Origin: Galerina marginata
Lineage: Eukaryota > Basidiomycota > Agaricomycetes > Agaricales > Galerinaceae
Direction of reading: 5' to 3'
DNA: 64,000 bases
Assembly (NCBI GenBank): GCA_023014335.1
Contig: JAECYW010000002.1
Location: forward strand, 1,612,001-1,676,000
Made by a program: the position numbers and the translations under genes. Positions 12,896 to 24,976 of the stretch are shown here, piece by piece (within the stretch, counting starts at the first letter, position 1; each line of letters opens with the position of its first letter). The notes beneath the pieces were generated by a model, which saw only the letters and a program-made list of their open reading frames with translations, had not been told where the DNA came from and ran no database searches.

Positions 12896-14557
12896 ATGCC
12901 GAAAGCGTCCTCTCGTGCACCTCTCCCCACGTCCTCGTCAGACTTTGCATTGCCATCGTCTTCTACATCGAGTCCTGGTGCCTCTTCTTCCTCTATTACT
13001 CTAGACGACCCTGGTCTTCTGTTCCATCGCCTACGTCGTCCAAGTTTCTATCAAAAGGCTGGATACCTTTCCGAGACAAGATTGCACAGTCCTCTTGCAT
13101 CTTCCTTTACGCTTCATGCTAGCCATGCCAGACGGCGGAGCCAAAATTCATTCATTGCAGAAGAGTCGGAGAGTGACAAGGACAGGATGATGACGGACTC
13201 ACCAAATAGTTCTGAAACCCACACGCCACCTTTGAAAGCGCCAAGCAACAGCGAGGAGGACCTAACTGCGAAGATAACAATGCGCCAACCGCCATCGACC
13301 CCTCCTCGGAGGCGGTCCTCGGCTAGCATGGATGCAGCAGATATGCCTACTATATTCAATCGCAGGCTCTCGTTTCCTGTACGTGGCACATCTCTCAGGG
13401 CACCTTGTGTCTTATGTTCATGTATTCTGTTTCTAAAATTTCAAGCTCAAACAACCTCGTATCCTAAACCTTTTAGCGGAATCACGTCCAGAAGATACCG
13501 AAATAAAATCTGAAGCTGCCTTCCAGAAGCTGGTGGCATCCGTGTCAGAGCTACCAGCGCAGCCACGTACGCCGCGAACGTTTGCCGATCGCGGAAGGTA
13601 CCCAGAAGAAGCAGGTCAAGAAGAGGAAACCACGAGAGAAGAGAGTCCCAGTGACGATGAACCAGATGCGGAGGAAGGCCCATTTGCATTTTCTGCTCTG
13701 CCGCCAACGGGGACACAACCTATCAACATACGGAACCCTCGTACCCCAGCAGGAAGTGTGGCTGGAAGTATCAACGGAGACGAGGTGGGCATGAGTATAT
13801 CGGAAACTTCTTCAAGTTTTGGAGCTGTAGCTATGGACATTGATCAAGTGAATGGATTTTTATATTGAATTGTTCCTTTCTTCTAACGATTTTTGGTCAT
13901 CGCAGCCTTTAGGATCTCCTCTACTGCCTTCGATGTCAACCTCAATCAATCAATGGAGGTACACACCGCCTCCTACTACTAGCGCAGTCCGTTCCAACAA
14001 ACGTAAACGTGAGTTTAATTTCCCCAATTCCACAGATCTTAGGCTAAAAGGAAATATAGTTGATGATCGTTTCGATCCTTATCCAAGCAGTTCCAAACGA
14101 CGAGCCGTTTCCCCATCTCTACAATACCTTCGTGATTCACATCAAGCCACCAATTCACCCATGGCCAGGGGGAATGGATCAAGGCTCCCAATCTCTATTC
14201 CAGTCACTGCGATAGCCCCGTCCGCAGCAAGCTCGGCTACGTCCTCACCTACGATTTCCACCAGCTATCCATCGTTTCCTCGTGGGCTCAGCATTACATC
14301 TAGTCCTACTCTTAGAGCGACTATCAGCATGCCTAGTCCCATCTTGCGTCCACTGGGTGGCCGTCGACGCGATGAGGAGGAAAGAGAGATAGAAGGCGCC
14401 GGCGAAGCTGTTAACGGCTTAACGCTCGCGTAAGGCCCTTTATTTACTAAACCCCGTCCATTACATTTACAATTGCTATAGTGTGGACGCAGGATTTGCA
14501 CCACCAACTGAACTGGAACCAAAGGAGCCTAATGACTTGAAATCCGCTTCCTTATGA
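12896..14557 (+). CDS. Conserved-looking Ser/Pro-rich disordered protein
   Basis: No family recognised. Four exons (12896-13378, 13446-13847, 13906-14429, 14482-14557) join in phase and give about 494 residues. The start is the first ATG (MPKASSRAPLP); an upstream TTG codon in frame is not a plausible start. A short ordered-looking core, RRLSFPLKQPRILNLLAESRP, spans the first junction and is followed by a helix (EAAFQKLVASVSELP). Most of the rest is low-complexity Ser/Thr/Pro, with several SP/TP sites (PPSTPPRRRSS, SPTISTS) and a basic SNKRKREF patch that could be a nuclear signal. CDK-type phosphorylation and nuclear location are inference. The frame is clean throughout. Confidence 0.75.
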
Positions 14558-14920
14558 TATTATCCAAGAACTTGTAAATTCACCACTCTGTATTCATAAG
14601 TATTAAGATTCTTTGTTTCGTTATTACATTGGAAATTTGAAGCTAAATGTTATTTTACTAACAAGCTTTTACATTGTGTACTACTGCCCTCTGACGCCTA
14701 GATTGGATTAATGTAAACGACTGATATCTAGATATAATTCCCATCAAATTGAATTCCTCCTTTTGGTAATCCGAAAAAGCTGTCGATCCAGATTCAGCTC
14801 CTGCTTCAATCCTGCTTGCACCATCGTGGACAGCTTCACAGCTTCACACTGCACAACACACGTTGATTCGAAACACCTCACGATAAACTGCAGCACGGCT
14901 CGCGCCTCGCGTAAAACACG
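14558..14920. other. Intergenic region upstream of NOP6
   Basis: About 360 bases hold the 3' end of the preceding gene and the promoter of the NOP6-like gene. Nothing else supported was seen. Confidence 0.45.
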
Positions 14921-16098
14921 ATGAGCAGCACACAAAAGCTGACGAAGAAGCAAAAGAAAGGCCTTGCATTCCGCGAACGCAAGATAGGCAAGGCAAAGAA
15001 TGGACACAGTGACACGGAAGATAATGCGGTCCCTTTCATGGAAGACCAAGATCGAGCTGGCTCTGATGGCGATACGCCTGAAGTTGCAGGAGGTGGCGAC
15101 AAAAAGAAGGGCAAGGCAACAGGCGTCGCGGTCGGGGATGAGGTCAAGCGCAAGGAAGGCCGAGCGGGGAGCAAGGGGACACGTAAAACAGAGGCAGAGG
15201 ATGTTCCAGTCTCTGTGGAAATGACGAGCCCGGGGAAGAAGCGGAAGAGTGGGGACGACGAGATGGGGAGGGCGGAGGGCGGGCAGCCCAAGAAGGCTCC
15301 AAAACGGAAAAAGACAGACGGAGGGGCTGATGAGACAGGGGAGAAGAAAAATGACACCAAGCAGCGGTATATTCTATTCGTCGGTACGCGACATATTTCA
15401 TTTTCATTGCAAACACATTGTACTCATGCCCTTCGCAGGCAATCTAAAATATACAACGACCTTGGATGCCATTAACGAGCATTTCGCGTCATGCGGTAAG
15501 CCCTTCACTGGCTTCGTCCGTCTGACCATCTCGACTGACAAAAATTTAGATCCCTCGCCTACAGTTCGCTTACTTACACCAAAATCTGCCGGTCCGAGTG
15601 GACCAACTCAGAGGGCAAAATCAAAAGGTTGTGCATTTCTAGAGTTCACCCACCGAAACGCCCTCCAGCAAGGCCTCAAGCTTCACCAGTCGCAACTAGA
15701 CGGACGTATGATCAATGTTGAGCTGACTGCTGGTGGAGGGGGCAAGAGCGAGTCGCGGTTATCCAAAGTCCGGGAACGGAACAAAGCGTTACTTGGTCAG
15801 CGCGTATGTTATCTAGCGTCATTTATCCATTGTATTGCGCTTATGTTCATTGTTTCAGGAGGAGCGGATCGAGAAAGAAGCGTCGCAGGATAACTCGTTC
15901 CCTAACCTGCCCAGCAAACCCCAGAGATTCTCAGCTACGTCTGGTTTGGAACAGAAGCCTATAACGAAAAGGACGTGGACGGTTGGGGACGTGGAAGACG
16001 GGGAAACACACAGAGGAGGCCAGCGACATCGTGAGCGCGGGAAGTCGAAGAAATCGAAGGCATGGGGTACTGGCGTTAATGCAATTCCAGTCGGGTAG
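14921..16098 (+). CDS. Nucleolar RRM protein NOP6-like
   Basis: A ribosome-biogenesis RNA-binding protein of the yeast Nop6 type, acting in early 40S assembly. Exons 14921-15383, 15439-15495, 15550-15803 and 15859-16098 join in phase to about 337 residues. The first 140 residues are a Lys-rich, highly charged tail opening with KLTKKQKKGLAFRERK. A single RRM follows, with RNP2 in RYILFVGNLKYTTT and RNP1 in KSKGCAFLEF. After it comes the conserved INVELTAGGGGKSESR linker and another basic tail ending GTGVNAIPVG. The 54-nt segment after HFASC is treated as an intron, because removing it gives CDPSPTVRLLTPK as in relatives. It is also open in frame, so retention would not truncate the protein. 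Confidence 0.88.
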
Positions 16099-16244
16099 TC
16101 TGTGGTTATATTTATTGTCTACCCTCTACTCGAATACTGTATTGCTATGAATGAAAACCGCGATATTTAATTAAATGCAAGGTCCATACTACTTGACGAA
16201 AGTCCCATAAATATGTATCAACGCTCAGCTCATCTAGAGCGGAA

Positions 16245-17581
16245 TCATGATACGAGAATAAAGACAAGAAACTGTCGTGAGGCCAGATGTGAAGCAATAA
16301 CGGCGAGACGGGTAATTGGTACTCACGAAAACAATGAGAACACCAAATATTTTCAAGCATGAGCCATCGATTGCTTGAGATGCTGGCGTAATATTTTAGC
16401 AGTTCCCGTTGAGCACCGCTCACGTTGGACATTATATCGTGTGTGTCTGCATCGATACGTTGTACCGTTTCGCGTTGCTCGGCTACCATGTTAGCCAACT
16501 GCGTGAAAATTTGACCTAGTTCAGCGATTGTGGTCTCAATCGACTCAATAGCTGTTGATCGTTGTTGGATATAGGAGTCCTGTACGACTTCTGGTCAGTC
16601 TGCTGTGTTAGGATGTTCAGCTAGTGACCTACTTGTTGTTCAACGAGTTGCATTTGCATAAAACCATTACTTGTACCCCCACCTTCTTCAGCCGAGTCGA
16701 GATCTAGGGATAGAACGTCTCCGTTTTGTGGTGCGCGACCTTTTCCTTTAGAGTCATATGGGTTGGTGCTCCCGTCGCCCATAGGGTCACTCCGTTGAGG
16801 ATTATATAGTACTTAAATAAATGTCGGTTAGGGATGACATTCAGACAGAAATAGAGCAACACGCACGTGAAGGTGCTTGATTCGCAGCGGATTGTGTGGT
16901 ATACATGAATTGTTCCGTCCGGGTTTTTGACTCCTTCATGTTCTTTCGACAAGAATATTATTTCAGTGGCGGATAAGGAAGGCATATGTGGGACGCACCT
17001 GTGTTCGAAGCTCCAGCACATCCTTGAAGGTCATACTTGTCGTTGCCAGTTTGCCTTGTAGCATCATGACAATATTGTGGTTATGCTCATCAACCATTTT
17101 TGCTTCTGGCGTTGTTGATGAACCGTGACGTTGTTTAACATAGGACTGCAGGGACGCTATTTGCTTGTTGATATTGGCAATGTCTTGTTTGATGATAAAG
17201 GTAAGCTCCTGGTATATTCAGTCAGTCAGTCAAGAAGAAACGAATGTCCAGAGTGGAGGACGCACGCTGATCTCTACTGGTCTATCGTCGAACAATGTCT
17301 TCCGCTTCGCCACTGTTGTGGGCAGAGAAAATGAGAAACTGGGAACAGGAAGAAGAACCCATCAGCTCACATTGACCCAGCTTATTCAGTTTAATAGTTG
17401 TGCTGCTGATGTCCTTGCCGATAGACGAAGCCATTCGAGAAAACTCCCCCTTGGAACCAGATTTTGCATTGGCTTGAATGAGGCGTTGCTTAGCGTCTAA
17501 ACCGCGGTTACCCAGGGCAGTCCTGTTGCGTATCGAGTCCACGCATGACTTGAATTCGTGAGTGCGATCTTGTATTGACAT
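16245..17581 (-). CDS. Golgi t-SNARE SED5 (syntaxin 5 family)
   Basis: A Qa-SNARE for ER-Golgi and intra-Golgi fusion, anchored by a C-terminal membrane helix. The N-terminus (MSIQDRTHEFKSCVDSI) has the Sed5 peptide that binds Sly1. The Habc region follows, with LQSYVKQRHG near its end. The SNARE motif is ESTIAELGQIFTQLANMVAEQ, with glutamine at the zero layer, followed by DADTHDIMSNVSGAQREL. The membrane anchor is split by an intron: KIFGVLIVF before it and FLVFILVS after it, with the stop at 16245-16247. One extra base near 16354 separates RWLML from KIFGV; taken literally, the protein would lose its anchor. It diverges from the GPD gene with 146 bp between start codons. Confidence 0.9.
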
Positions 17582-17727
17582 TAGAGTAGACTCTAGAGTA
17601 GTGAATAGGTGACAGAATCAAACGGAAGAAACGGTTACAGTAGAATTGTAACGTGGCGCACGTGACTATACGCGTTTTTAGACGGCTGCCAGAATTGGGC
17701 GAGGGCCCCTGAAGGAACCAAATACAC

Positions 17728-19276
17728 ATGCTCAGCTTTTTCGTCCGTCGCTCCATCACTCAGCGACGACGCGCCTTTTCTTCAATATCCATGGTTTCCA
17801 AACCCCAGCCTGCTCAAAACTCGAAAGTCCTCGTCTTCGGTGCAGGCAACTTTGGATCTTGTTTGGCCTCTCACCTTGGGGACTCCCAACACGATGTGTA
17901 CATGTGGGCTCGTGAAGAGAACATCGTCAAACACTTCAATCTCCACCAGCGAAATCTCGTCTACCTTACTGACCATGTTTTTCCTCCGAGCGTCACCGCC
18001 GTTGGTCCACAAATCCCTGATGCAGACTTCATAAATAGCGTGGATGTTCTGCTCTTCGCCATTCCTACCCAATTTCTCCGGTAAGCACCTGCTCACTATG
18101 ACGCGAAGTCATGAACTAAAATTCCACGACTATAGGGCGACTCTTCAGATATTGCGACCCTCGCTTGACCTCGACAATCTTCCGCTTATGATATTTGTCA
18201 ATAAAGGCATAGAAGTCGGGACAAACGCCTTGACGCTGGAGATAATCGCCGACACCTGTGGAGCTGAGATCGCAAAAGCAGCGACATTCATTGTTGGTTT
18301 CTCGTTTGTTATATATCACCTCCTAATCTTTCTTCTTAGTCCGGTCCATCCTTTGCTAAAGAAAGTGAGCATTATCCACGAAGTGTCAGTCCTTCACCTC
18401 TGGTCACGGCCTTACACTATTCTTCGCAGTTGTTCGGCGGCAGCCAACGTCCGTTTCAGTAGCTTCATTTACAGAACAAGAGGCGAATAAGGCAGCTGCC
18501 TTGTTCCATCAACCACATTTTCGCTGGTTGGTATACAACCGCTCAATACAAGTCGTGTGACTGACTGGCCTCATCGTCCAGCTATACGGGTGTAGATCCA
18601 ATTGGAATCGAACTATCGGGAGCGCTAAAAAATGTCTACGCAATCGCATCAGGAATGTCAGATGGTTTGGGTTATGAAAATAACACACGAGCCAGTCAGT
18701 CCATTCCATCTTTACCCTGGTGGGTGTCTTCATTGACTGGTGGTGCAGTGATCATCACCCGTGGGCTATCCGAAATGACTTGCATCGGAACTGCCTATGG
18801 CGCTTCACCTCTGACTTTCCTCGGACTTTCGGGTGTTGGGGATTTGTTTTTGACTTGCAGCTCCTCGAACAGTAGGAACTATACCGTCGGCTATCGACTT
18901 GGAAAAGGAGAAAGTCTTGATTACATTATCAAGACGCTCGGTAGCGTTGCAGAAGGTGTTCCTACTACGAAGGGGGCGAAGAAGATCATCGAAGAGCTGG
19001 GGATCAATGCGCCAATCGCGAATTCGGTAGGTTGAAATGTTCGCGGAACTGTGCAAACTGATCAATAAGTTATCCTGCAGATTTATGATGTTCTATTCAA
19101 CGGTGAGTTGTGCATGTTATCTCCGCACTCGCACGCCTCATTTCGATCCAGGTAAGGACACACGGGTCGCTGTCAGGGAGTTGATGGAACTTCCGCCATC
19201 GAGGGAGCTAGGAACTCCCGCCGACTGCTGGATGGCCAGCCCGACGCCTGCTCACGAAACTTGGACTAGACACTGA
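17728..19276 (+). CDS. Glycerol-3-phosphate dehydrogenase (NAD+)
   Basis: Reduces dihydroxyacetone phosphate to sn-glycerol-3-phosphate with NADH, feeding lipid synthesis, glycerol osmolyte production and redox balance. The Rossmann motif VFGAGNFGSCLA follows at about residue 35. FVNKGIEVG, SGPSFAKE, GIELSGALKNVYAIASG and NTRALITRGLSEM are family signatures; the lysine in GALKN is the catalytic one. At least seven exons join in phase without a frame break. Ahead of MVSKPQPAQN, a 21-residue extension (MLSFFVRRSITQRRRAFSSIS) is rich in Arg and Ser without acidic residues, like a mitochondrial presequence. An internal ATG at the second Met could give a cytosolic form. Family assignment is firm; targeting is inference. 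Confidence 0.95.
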
Positions 19277-19532
19277 ACAACTGAACCAGATCATGCATCC
19301 ACAGCTGTAGCATAGAGTAGATACTGTAGACGCTCTTACCCAGAATCGGATATTTGACTGAATAAGGAAATGGTCACGTCACGAAAGATCGATCTCGTGC
19401 CCACGCCGCTGATTTTTTTTCGCGCAACTTTTCCGGACGCTCCGTGTCGAAACCTGTTTTTTCTGGTGAATCACTCGTTTCTTGTCCTTTCCCACTTCCC
19501 TCCTTGCTCCCAATTCTCTGCCCTAGTCCCAA

Positions 19533-21749
19533 ATGGTATCCCCTCTCTGGAAGGCCTGCTCAGATGGTGATCTCCAAAAAGTGCTCGAATTTTTAAATGA
19601 GCCATCTGCTGTCGATATTGAGCTCAAGGGTAAGCACTGCCATCTGGCCCATGATATCTGCACCGTCAATCAGAATGCAGAATTAACTGATTTCTCGAAT
19701 TAGATCACACTGGTGCTACTCCTCTCATCGAGGCGGTGAGGAACGGCTATGTCGATATAGTCCGAGTTTTGTTGGAAAATGGTTTGTCGTCTCTGACACG
19801 TACACCGCAGCTCGGTTGATCTCTGTTCGTGCCTGCAGGTGCAGATCCTTCAAACTCGTCAAGCCAAGGCCGCCCCGACACGTACACGTCGGACCCCACC
19901 ATCCTCGACCTCCTTCAGAACAAAACGACGCCGCCAGGTGGAGTCCCTTCTCATCAAGCGGTTTACACGAACGGTGGACAGGAAGACCACGAAAAACGCT
20001 TCTATGCGCCTCCTCCTCCACCAGACGCCTATACTTATTACCCCTCCATTAATCCATCCCTCTCGACCGTCAATGAACCTGGTGTATACTATCCTCCCTC
20101 CCAACCCCAGCCACCCATGGATGGGACAAACGGTATGGGAAACCTTCCACCCCCGGAGGTCGCCAGGTTAATACCGTGTCGGTATTTTCCTGCGTGCCGA
20201 TATGGTGCCCAAGTGCATGTTTGCGCATCCTCAGACAACCTACTTCCAGGGTCCGATGCCTCCGGTTCAATATCCCCCTTATGATCCTATGGGACATCAG
20301 TATGTGCCGCAATATTACCCTTCTCCACCTCCCTTCCAGCAGCCGCCTGGTGGCCATCCAATGTCCCCCATGTCTCCTCCACCAGGTCCTCCTATAATGC
20401 ACGCCCGTACCCCATCCGAGGTCGTCTCACCATCACTGGGACACTTTAGTCCAAATGGCGCTCCGCCTCCGCCCATTCCCTATGGACCCCTCTCCCCTCC
20501 TGTGTACCCTCATCCTGGCCAAGTCCCAATTACCATGCCTCCTGTTCCTCCTTTGCCTCCCTTGCATCCTCACGCACCTCATTCAGCACCTCAACCTCAT
20601 CCTAATTTATATAATTCTTCGACTTCCTCTGTACCACCTTTCCCTCTACACCAGGATGCTCCTGCAGCCATATCCTGTACCAGTACCGCCCTCGAACACT
20701 AATTACCCAGACGCCAATGGTGTCCGGCCGCCCGAGAATTCTCAAGGTAGAAAATTATAATGTCCACCCAAATCATCGCGAAGGCGTTAATAACCACCGA
20801 CGCGGGTCCGGACGACGCCCATCGTTCAGCTGCTCGCAAACCACCGTGTCTTTTCTTCCCATCCGGAAGATGCAAAAATGGGTATGTATCTTCTAAGTAT
20901 CGATTGATTGATATTTATCTGCTTTCATAGGGAGGGCTGTCGCTTCCCACACGTGCTTTCTGAAAATGCAGGCACCCCGACTCATTCTTCTTTCCCAACG
21001 TCAAGAGGAGGCCCACCCCGGCCGCGCACGAACGGGGCCAATGGTGTCGGTAATCTCGAAACAAAAGGGGGAAATATGACCATGCGAGACGTGAGCAAAC
21101 ATTTGCGGTACTTTATGTGTCCACCGACTTACTGGACCTTTTCAGGACGCACCACGGCAGAAGAATGGGGTCGAAGGTTCAAGCCGCTCGCACTCTAGCG
21201 ATGCAGGAACTCGCCCGAGGTTCCATCAAGGCTCTAAGCACCCCAATGCTGGTTCTAATGGCCACGTCAATAACAACACCAAAAAGGCCCCACCACTCAG
21301 GCAGCCGCAACAGCGAGTTCCTAACGCGGATGAATTCCCTGTTCTCGCAGGTTCTGTCACACCACCCAATCGAATGCCGGGAACCAACGGTTTCATGTCC
21401 AATGGACATGGGCATAATGGCCCTACTGCTGCTCAGGTCCTGCAAGCTCCCGCGCGCTGTTCGCAAGGACGGCAGCAAGGAGTCGAGCACACGTGGCACT
21501 TCTCCTGACCTTACTCCAGGCAATCCCTCGAAGGTAAGAGAACGATTTCCAAGAAATTCCTCCCCCGTTAACTGCTGTGTCCAGGAGGCCAAGACCGAGA
21601 TTCATACCCTCCTTTATGAAAAACCTGCGCCTGTTCAGGAGCAGCACGTTGTCAATAATGTCACAAAACTTCCAGTCATGTCCTTTGCGGCAGCAGCAGC
21701 GACTTCGGTTACCAATGATGTATCTAAGGAAGTCTCTGTTTCCGCGTAA
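19533..21749 (+). CDS. Ankyrin-repeat and CCCH zinc-finger protein
   Basis: Probably an RNA-binding protein. The N-terminus, MVSPLWKACSDGDLQKVLEFLN, and the next exon, HTGATPLIEAVRNGYVDIVRVLLENGADP, form ankyrin repeats. A Pro/Tyr-rich linker leads to a first CCCH finger (CRYFPACRYGAKC...H near 20180-20225), a long Pro-rich stretch, then a second finger CLFFPSGRCKNG/EGCRFPH split by an intron at about 20882-20931. The C-terminal part contains VPNADEFPVLAGS and ends KEVSVSA. Three net +1 changes (near 20209, 20655 and 21453) must be bridged; the first falls inside finger 1. An 80-nt segment at about 20751-20832 is best read as an intron because it joins CAA G to CT GCT in frame. Partner and target RNA are unknown. 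Confidence 0.82.
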
Positions 21750-22170
21750 AGGCGCCGTTTACGTCGAGCCTATTTTTCCTTGACGCGCTGATGGACTGTG
21801 CACTGCTTCTTATCTATTCTGCGTCTGCGCTCTTTTTGGGGGTTTTTTTGGCTTAAAACCTTGACTTTTATCTATTCTTCTGCTGCTTTCTTCTCTGGTT
21901 GAATCTTCGCATCTACAGTCTTCCCTACTCTTTTTTTATTATCAATCATACAGCATAAAATCTCAGCAAGCTCCATCATCCTTTTCGTTCTTTCTATAGA
22001 CACACTCTGTCAAATGGCTACGTCGTTTTCTTCTACATCATCGCTGTCTACATTGACTCTGGTTCTGATACATAAAATCATAAATTTCGATCCCTACATA
22101 TCATCGCTGTCATTTTTATTCCGTAGCAATGTTGTGCTCCATATTGTAGTCGTCTCTATGCCTATGCTAA
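21750..22170. other. Convergent 3' regions
   Basis: About 420 bases lie between the stop of the CCCH gene (plus) and the stop of ADE5,7 (minus). The stretch is T-rich near 21830-21960, consistent with 3' UTR sequence. No gene is supported. Confidence 0.5.
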
Positions 22171-24976
22171 TCATGCAGCCCATGCCAATACATTCCTCAT
22201 CTCCACTCCAGGCTTGGTTGTGACTTCTCCAATTCGATACACTGCAGATGGACCTGTTTGCAAAGCTCCGATAACTTCGTCGGCTCGAGCGGGGTCCACT
22301 ACGAGGACCATGCCTATCCCGTTATTGAACGTCCTTGCCATCTCTAGTGGGTCAACGTTTCCAGTCTTCATCAAGAAACGAAAAACAGCAGGGAATTCCC
22401 AAGTGGATGCATCAATGAAACACCCCAGGTGCTTCGGTAATACTCGGGGAATATTTTCAATGAAACCGCCACCTGTGATATGTGACATGCCTTTCAGAAG
22501 ACCGCGCTTGGCCACAGGGAGGATTTGCGAGATGTATATTTGCGTGGGCTCAAGAAGAACCCTTCCCAGTTCGATGTCTTGCTTCCACGGACAAGGTGAG
22601 GAATAAGGAAGCCCTGAGATAGCAAGGATTTTGCGAATCAATGAGAACCCGTTCGAAGTGAAGACCAGAGGATGCAACGCCTAGGAGAACGTCTCCTTCG
22701 ACGATATCCGGCCGAGGAAGGATCATATTTCTCTCCACAGCACCAACAGCGAAACCTGCAAGATCATAATCACCTGACAGAGTTCTGAGTATAGTTTCCA
22801 AAACTAAATATTTCAGAAATTTACCTTCCTGATACATGCCAGGCATTTCAGCAGTCTCTCCGCCAATCAAAGCACACCCTGCTTGCTTGCATCCTTCGGC
22901 GATACCCTTGACTACTTGTGTTGCGACTTTGACATCTAGTTTGCTGCAGCCGTAATAATCCAAGAAATACAATGGTTCGGCGCCTTGCACAAGCAGGTCA
23001 TTCACCGACATGGCTACAAGGTCTATGCCTGCAGATGGTTTAATATTTCTCGGAAGAATTTATGAGGCTTTTTCACAAACCGACAAGATCATGGATGCCT
23101 ATATCCACAGCAAGCCTTAGCTTTGTCCCAACGCCGTCAGTTCCGCTGACCAACACTGGGTCCTCAAACCCTGTGGCTTTGAGATCGAAGACACCACCAA
23201 ATCCGCCGATCTCTGCGTCAGCGCCGGGTCTAGATGTCGCTCGCACGAAGGGCTTGATGGCGTCTACTAGTGCATTGCCAGCATCAACAGAGACGCCGGC
23301 TTGCGCATAGGTCAAACCAACAGGCTTCTCTGCTAGCTCACTCACGGCCCTGTTCGAGCATGATTAAAGTCAACACTGACAAGCAACATTCCTTACCTAT
23401 GACCAATGTCGCGCCGGTATGTTTTGCCTTCGAAGGACACTTCTTCGACACCAGCGTAGACACTCTCCAGGGCCTCTGACAGACTCGGTGCAAAGGCTGT
23501 CACGGCCAGGACTCGACCGCCCGCGGTCACAATGTCCCCGCCTGACTGTTTGGTTCCAGCATGGAAGACTACGACGTCTAGCCTTTGATGAGTGACAAAG
23601 TCGTTGATATGACGGAGTTTGCCTACTGGAAGGGATTGTTCCAAGTACTATTTTCTTCCCCTTCTCGTAGTTTCCTGGGTATCCCGAGGACGCCAATACG
23701 ACTGTAACGGCGACACCGTCACGGAACTTGACCTCCACCGAATCCAGTCGGTGCTCGACACAAGCCTGATCTACCAATGAATAAAACTTGACAGAGGCTA
23801 AGCAAGGCCACATACAAGCATTAAGGCTGCCAGGTCAACATCTTTATCCAATAGAAGCATGAGTGCCTCGGTTTCCGGGTCTCCGAAGCGTACGTTGTAT
23901 TCCAAAACCCTGGGGCCGGATGGAGTGAGCATGAACCCAGTAAATAGCATGCCAAGGAACGGAAAGCCTAACGGTGGGTTTCAACAAAATTCCAAGATGA
24001 TTCGGTTGGTAAACGCACCTTCTTTCCTCATTCCATCTATCGTCGGGCGCAAAGTCTCCCTCAATATTCTCTCCAAAACCGCAGGGGTTGCTACTGGAGC
24101 TGGTGCGTAGGCACCCATACCCCCGGTGTTGGAGCCTGTGTCCCCTTCGCCGATTCGTTTGTGATCTTGGGCTGCAGGCAGGGCTGTAATAGGAATACCC
24201 ATCGGAAATGGCTAAAACGGATATCTCTGGCCCTGTTAAAAGCTCTTCGATGACAACCTCACTTCCTATCAACATAGTATTAGCGATAGATATACTATTT
24301 TTTAAACCTGCGCACCTGCACTTCCAAAAACATTGGCAACCATTATTTGGTTCAAACCAGCGATGGCCTCTTCTACTGTGTCAGGAATAAGGACACCCTT
24401 TCCAGCAGCTAGCCCGCTGGCTTTCAGAACAACCCGATGACCACAGGTCTTTACATATTCGACGGCTGCCTTGATCTCTGACGATTTGAAGGTTCTGTAT
24501 TTAGCCGTTGGTATACTATGGCGAGCCATGAAGTCTTTCGAAAATGCCTTGGACCCTTCCATCCTGGCAGCTAGAGCAGTTGGGCCAAAAACGGGGATTC
24601 CAACTGTGAATTTTTTTTTTGAGTAGCATACCAGCAGAATGAAAAAACAGCGTACCTTTACGGAAGAAACCCTCCACCCCATCCACCAGCGGCTGCTCGG
24701 GACCAGGAATAACGAGGGTGACCTGGAATAAGGGAATCTAAGAAAGATTTTTTCTCGAAAAAGAATATGATAAACCTGGTGCTGCACGGCGAACTCGACC
24801 AGGCTTGTAAAGTCGTCCGGGGAGATGTCATTGAGGTTTGAGGTTTTTGGTTCCTGATCTGTGCCGGGATTACCTGGGCAGACGTAGATACGATCCACCA
24901 GAGGAGATTGAGAGAGCTTCCAAGTGAGGGCATGCTCCCTGCCTCCACCACCGAGAATCAGGATTCGGACAGACAT
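22171..24976 (-). CDS. Bifunctional GAR synthetase / AIR synthetase (ADE5,7)
   Basis: Catalyses steps 2 and 5 of purine synthesis: phosphoribosylamine plus glycine to GAR, and FGAM to AIR. The N-terminal GARS half begins [17 protein letters not shown] and contains [11 protein letters not shown], the ATP-grasp motif [21 protein letters not shown], and [12 protein letters not shown]. The C-terminal AIRS half contains [44 protein letters not shown], and [16 protein letters not shown]. The fused order is the fungal one. Net +1 changes near 24191, 23645 and 22657 interrupt it: ahead of [10 protein letters not shown], after KGKKIVL, and between GLH and SNGFSLIRK. If real they would abolish the enzyme. 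Short introns, including one after RKEG near 24018, account for other frame changes. Confidence 0.95.
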
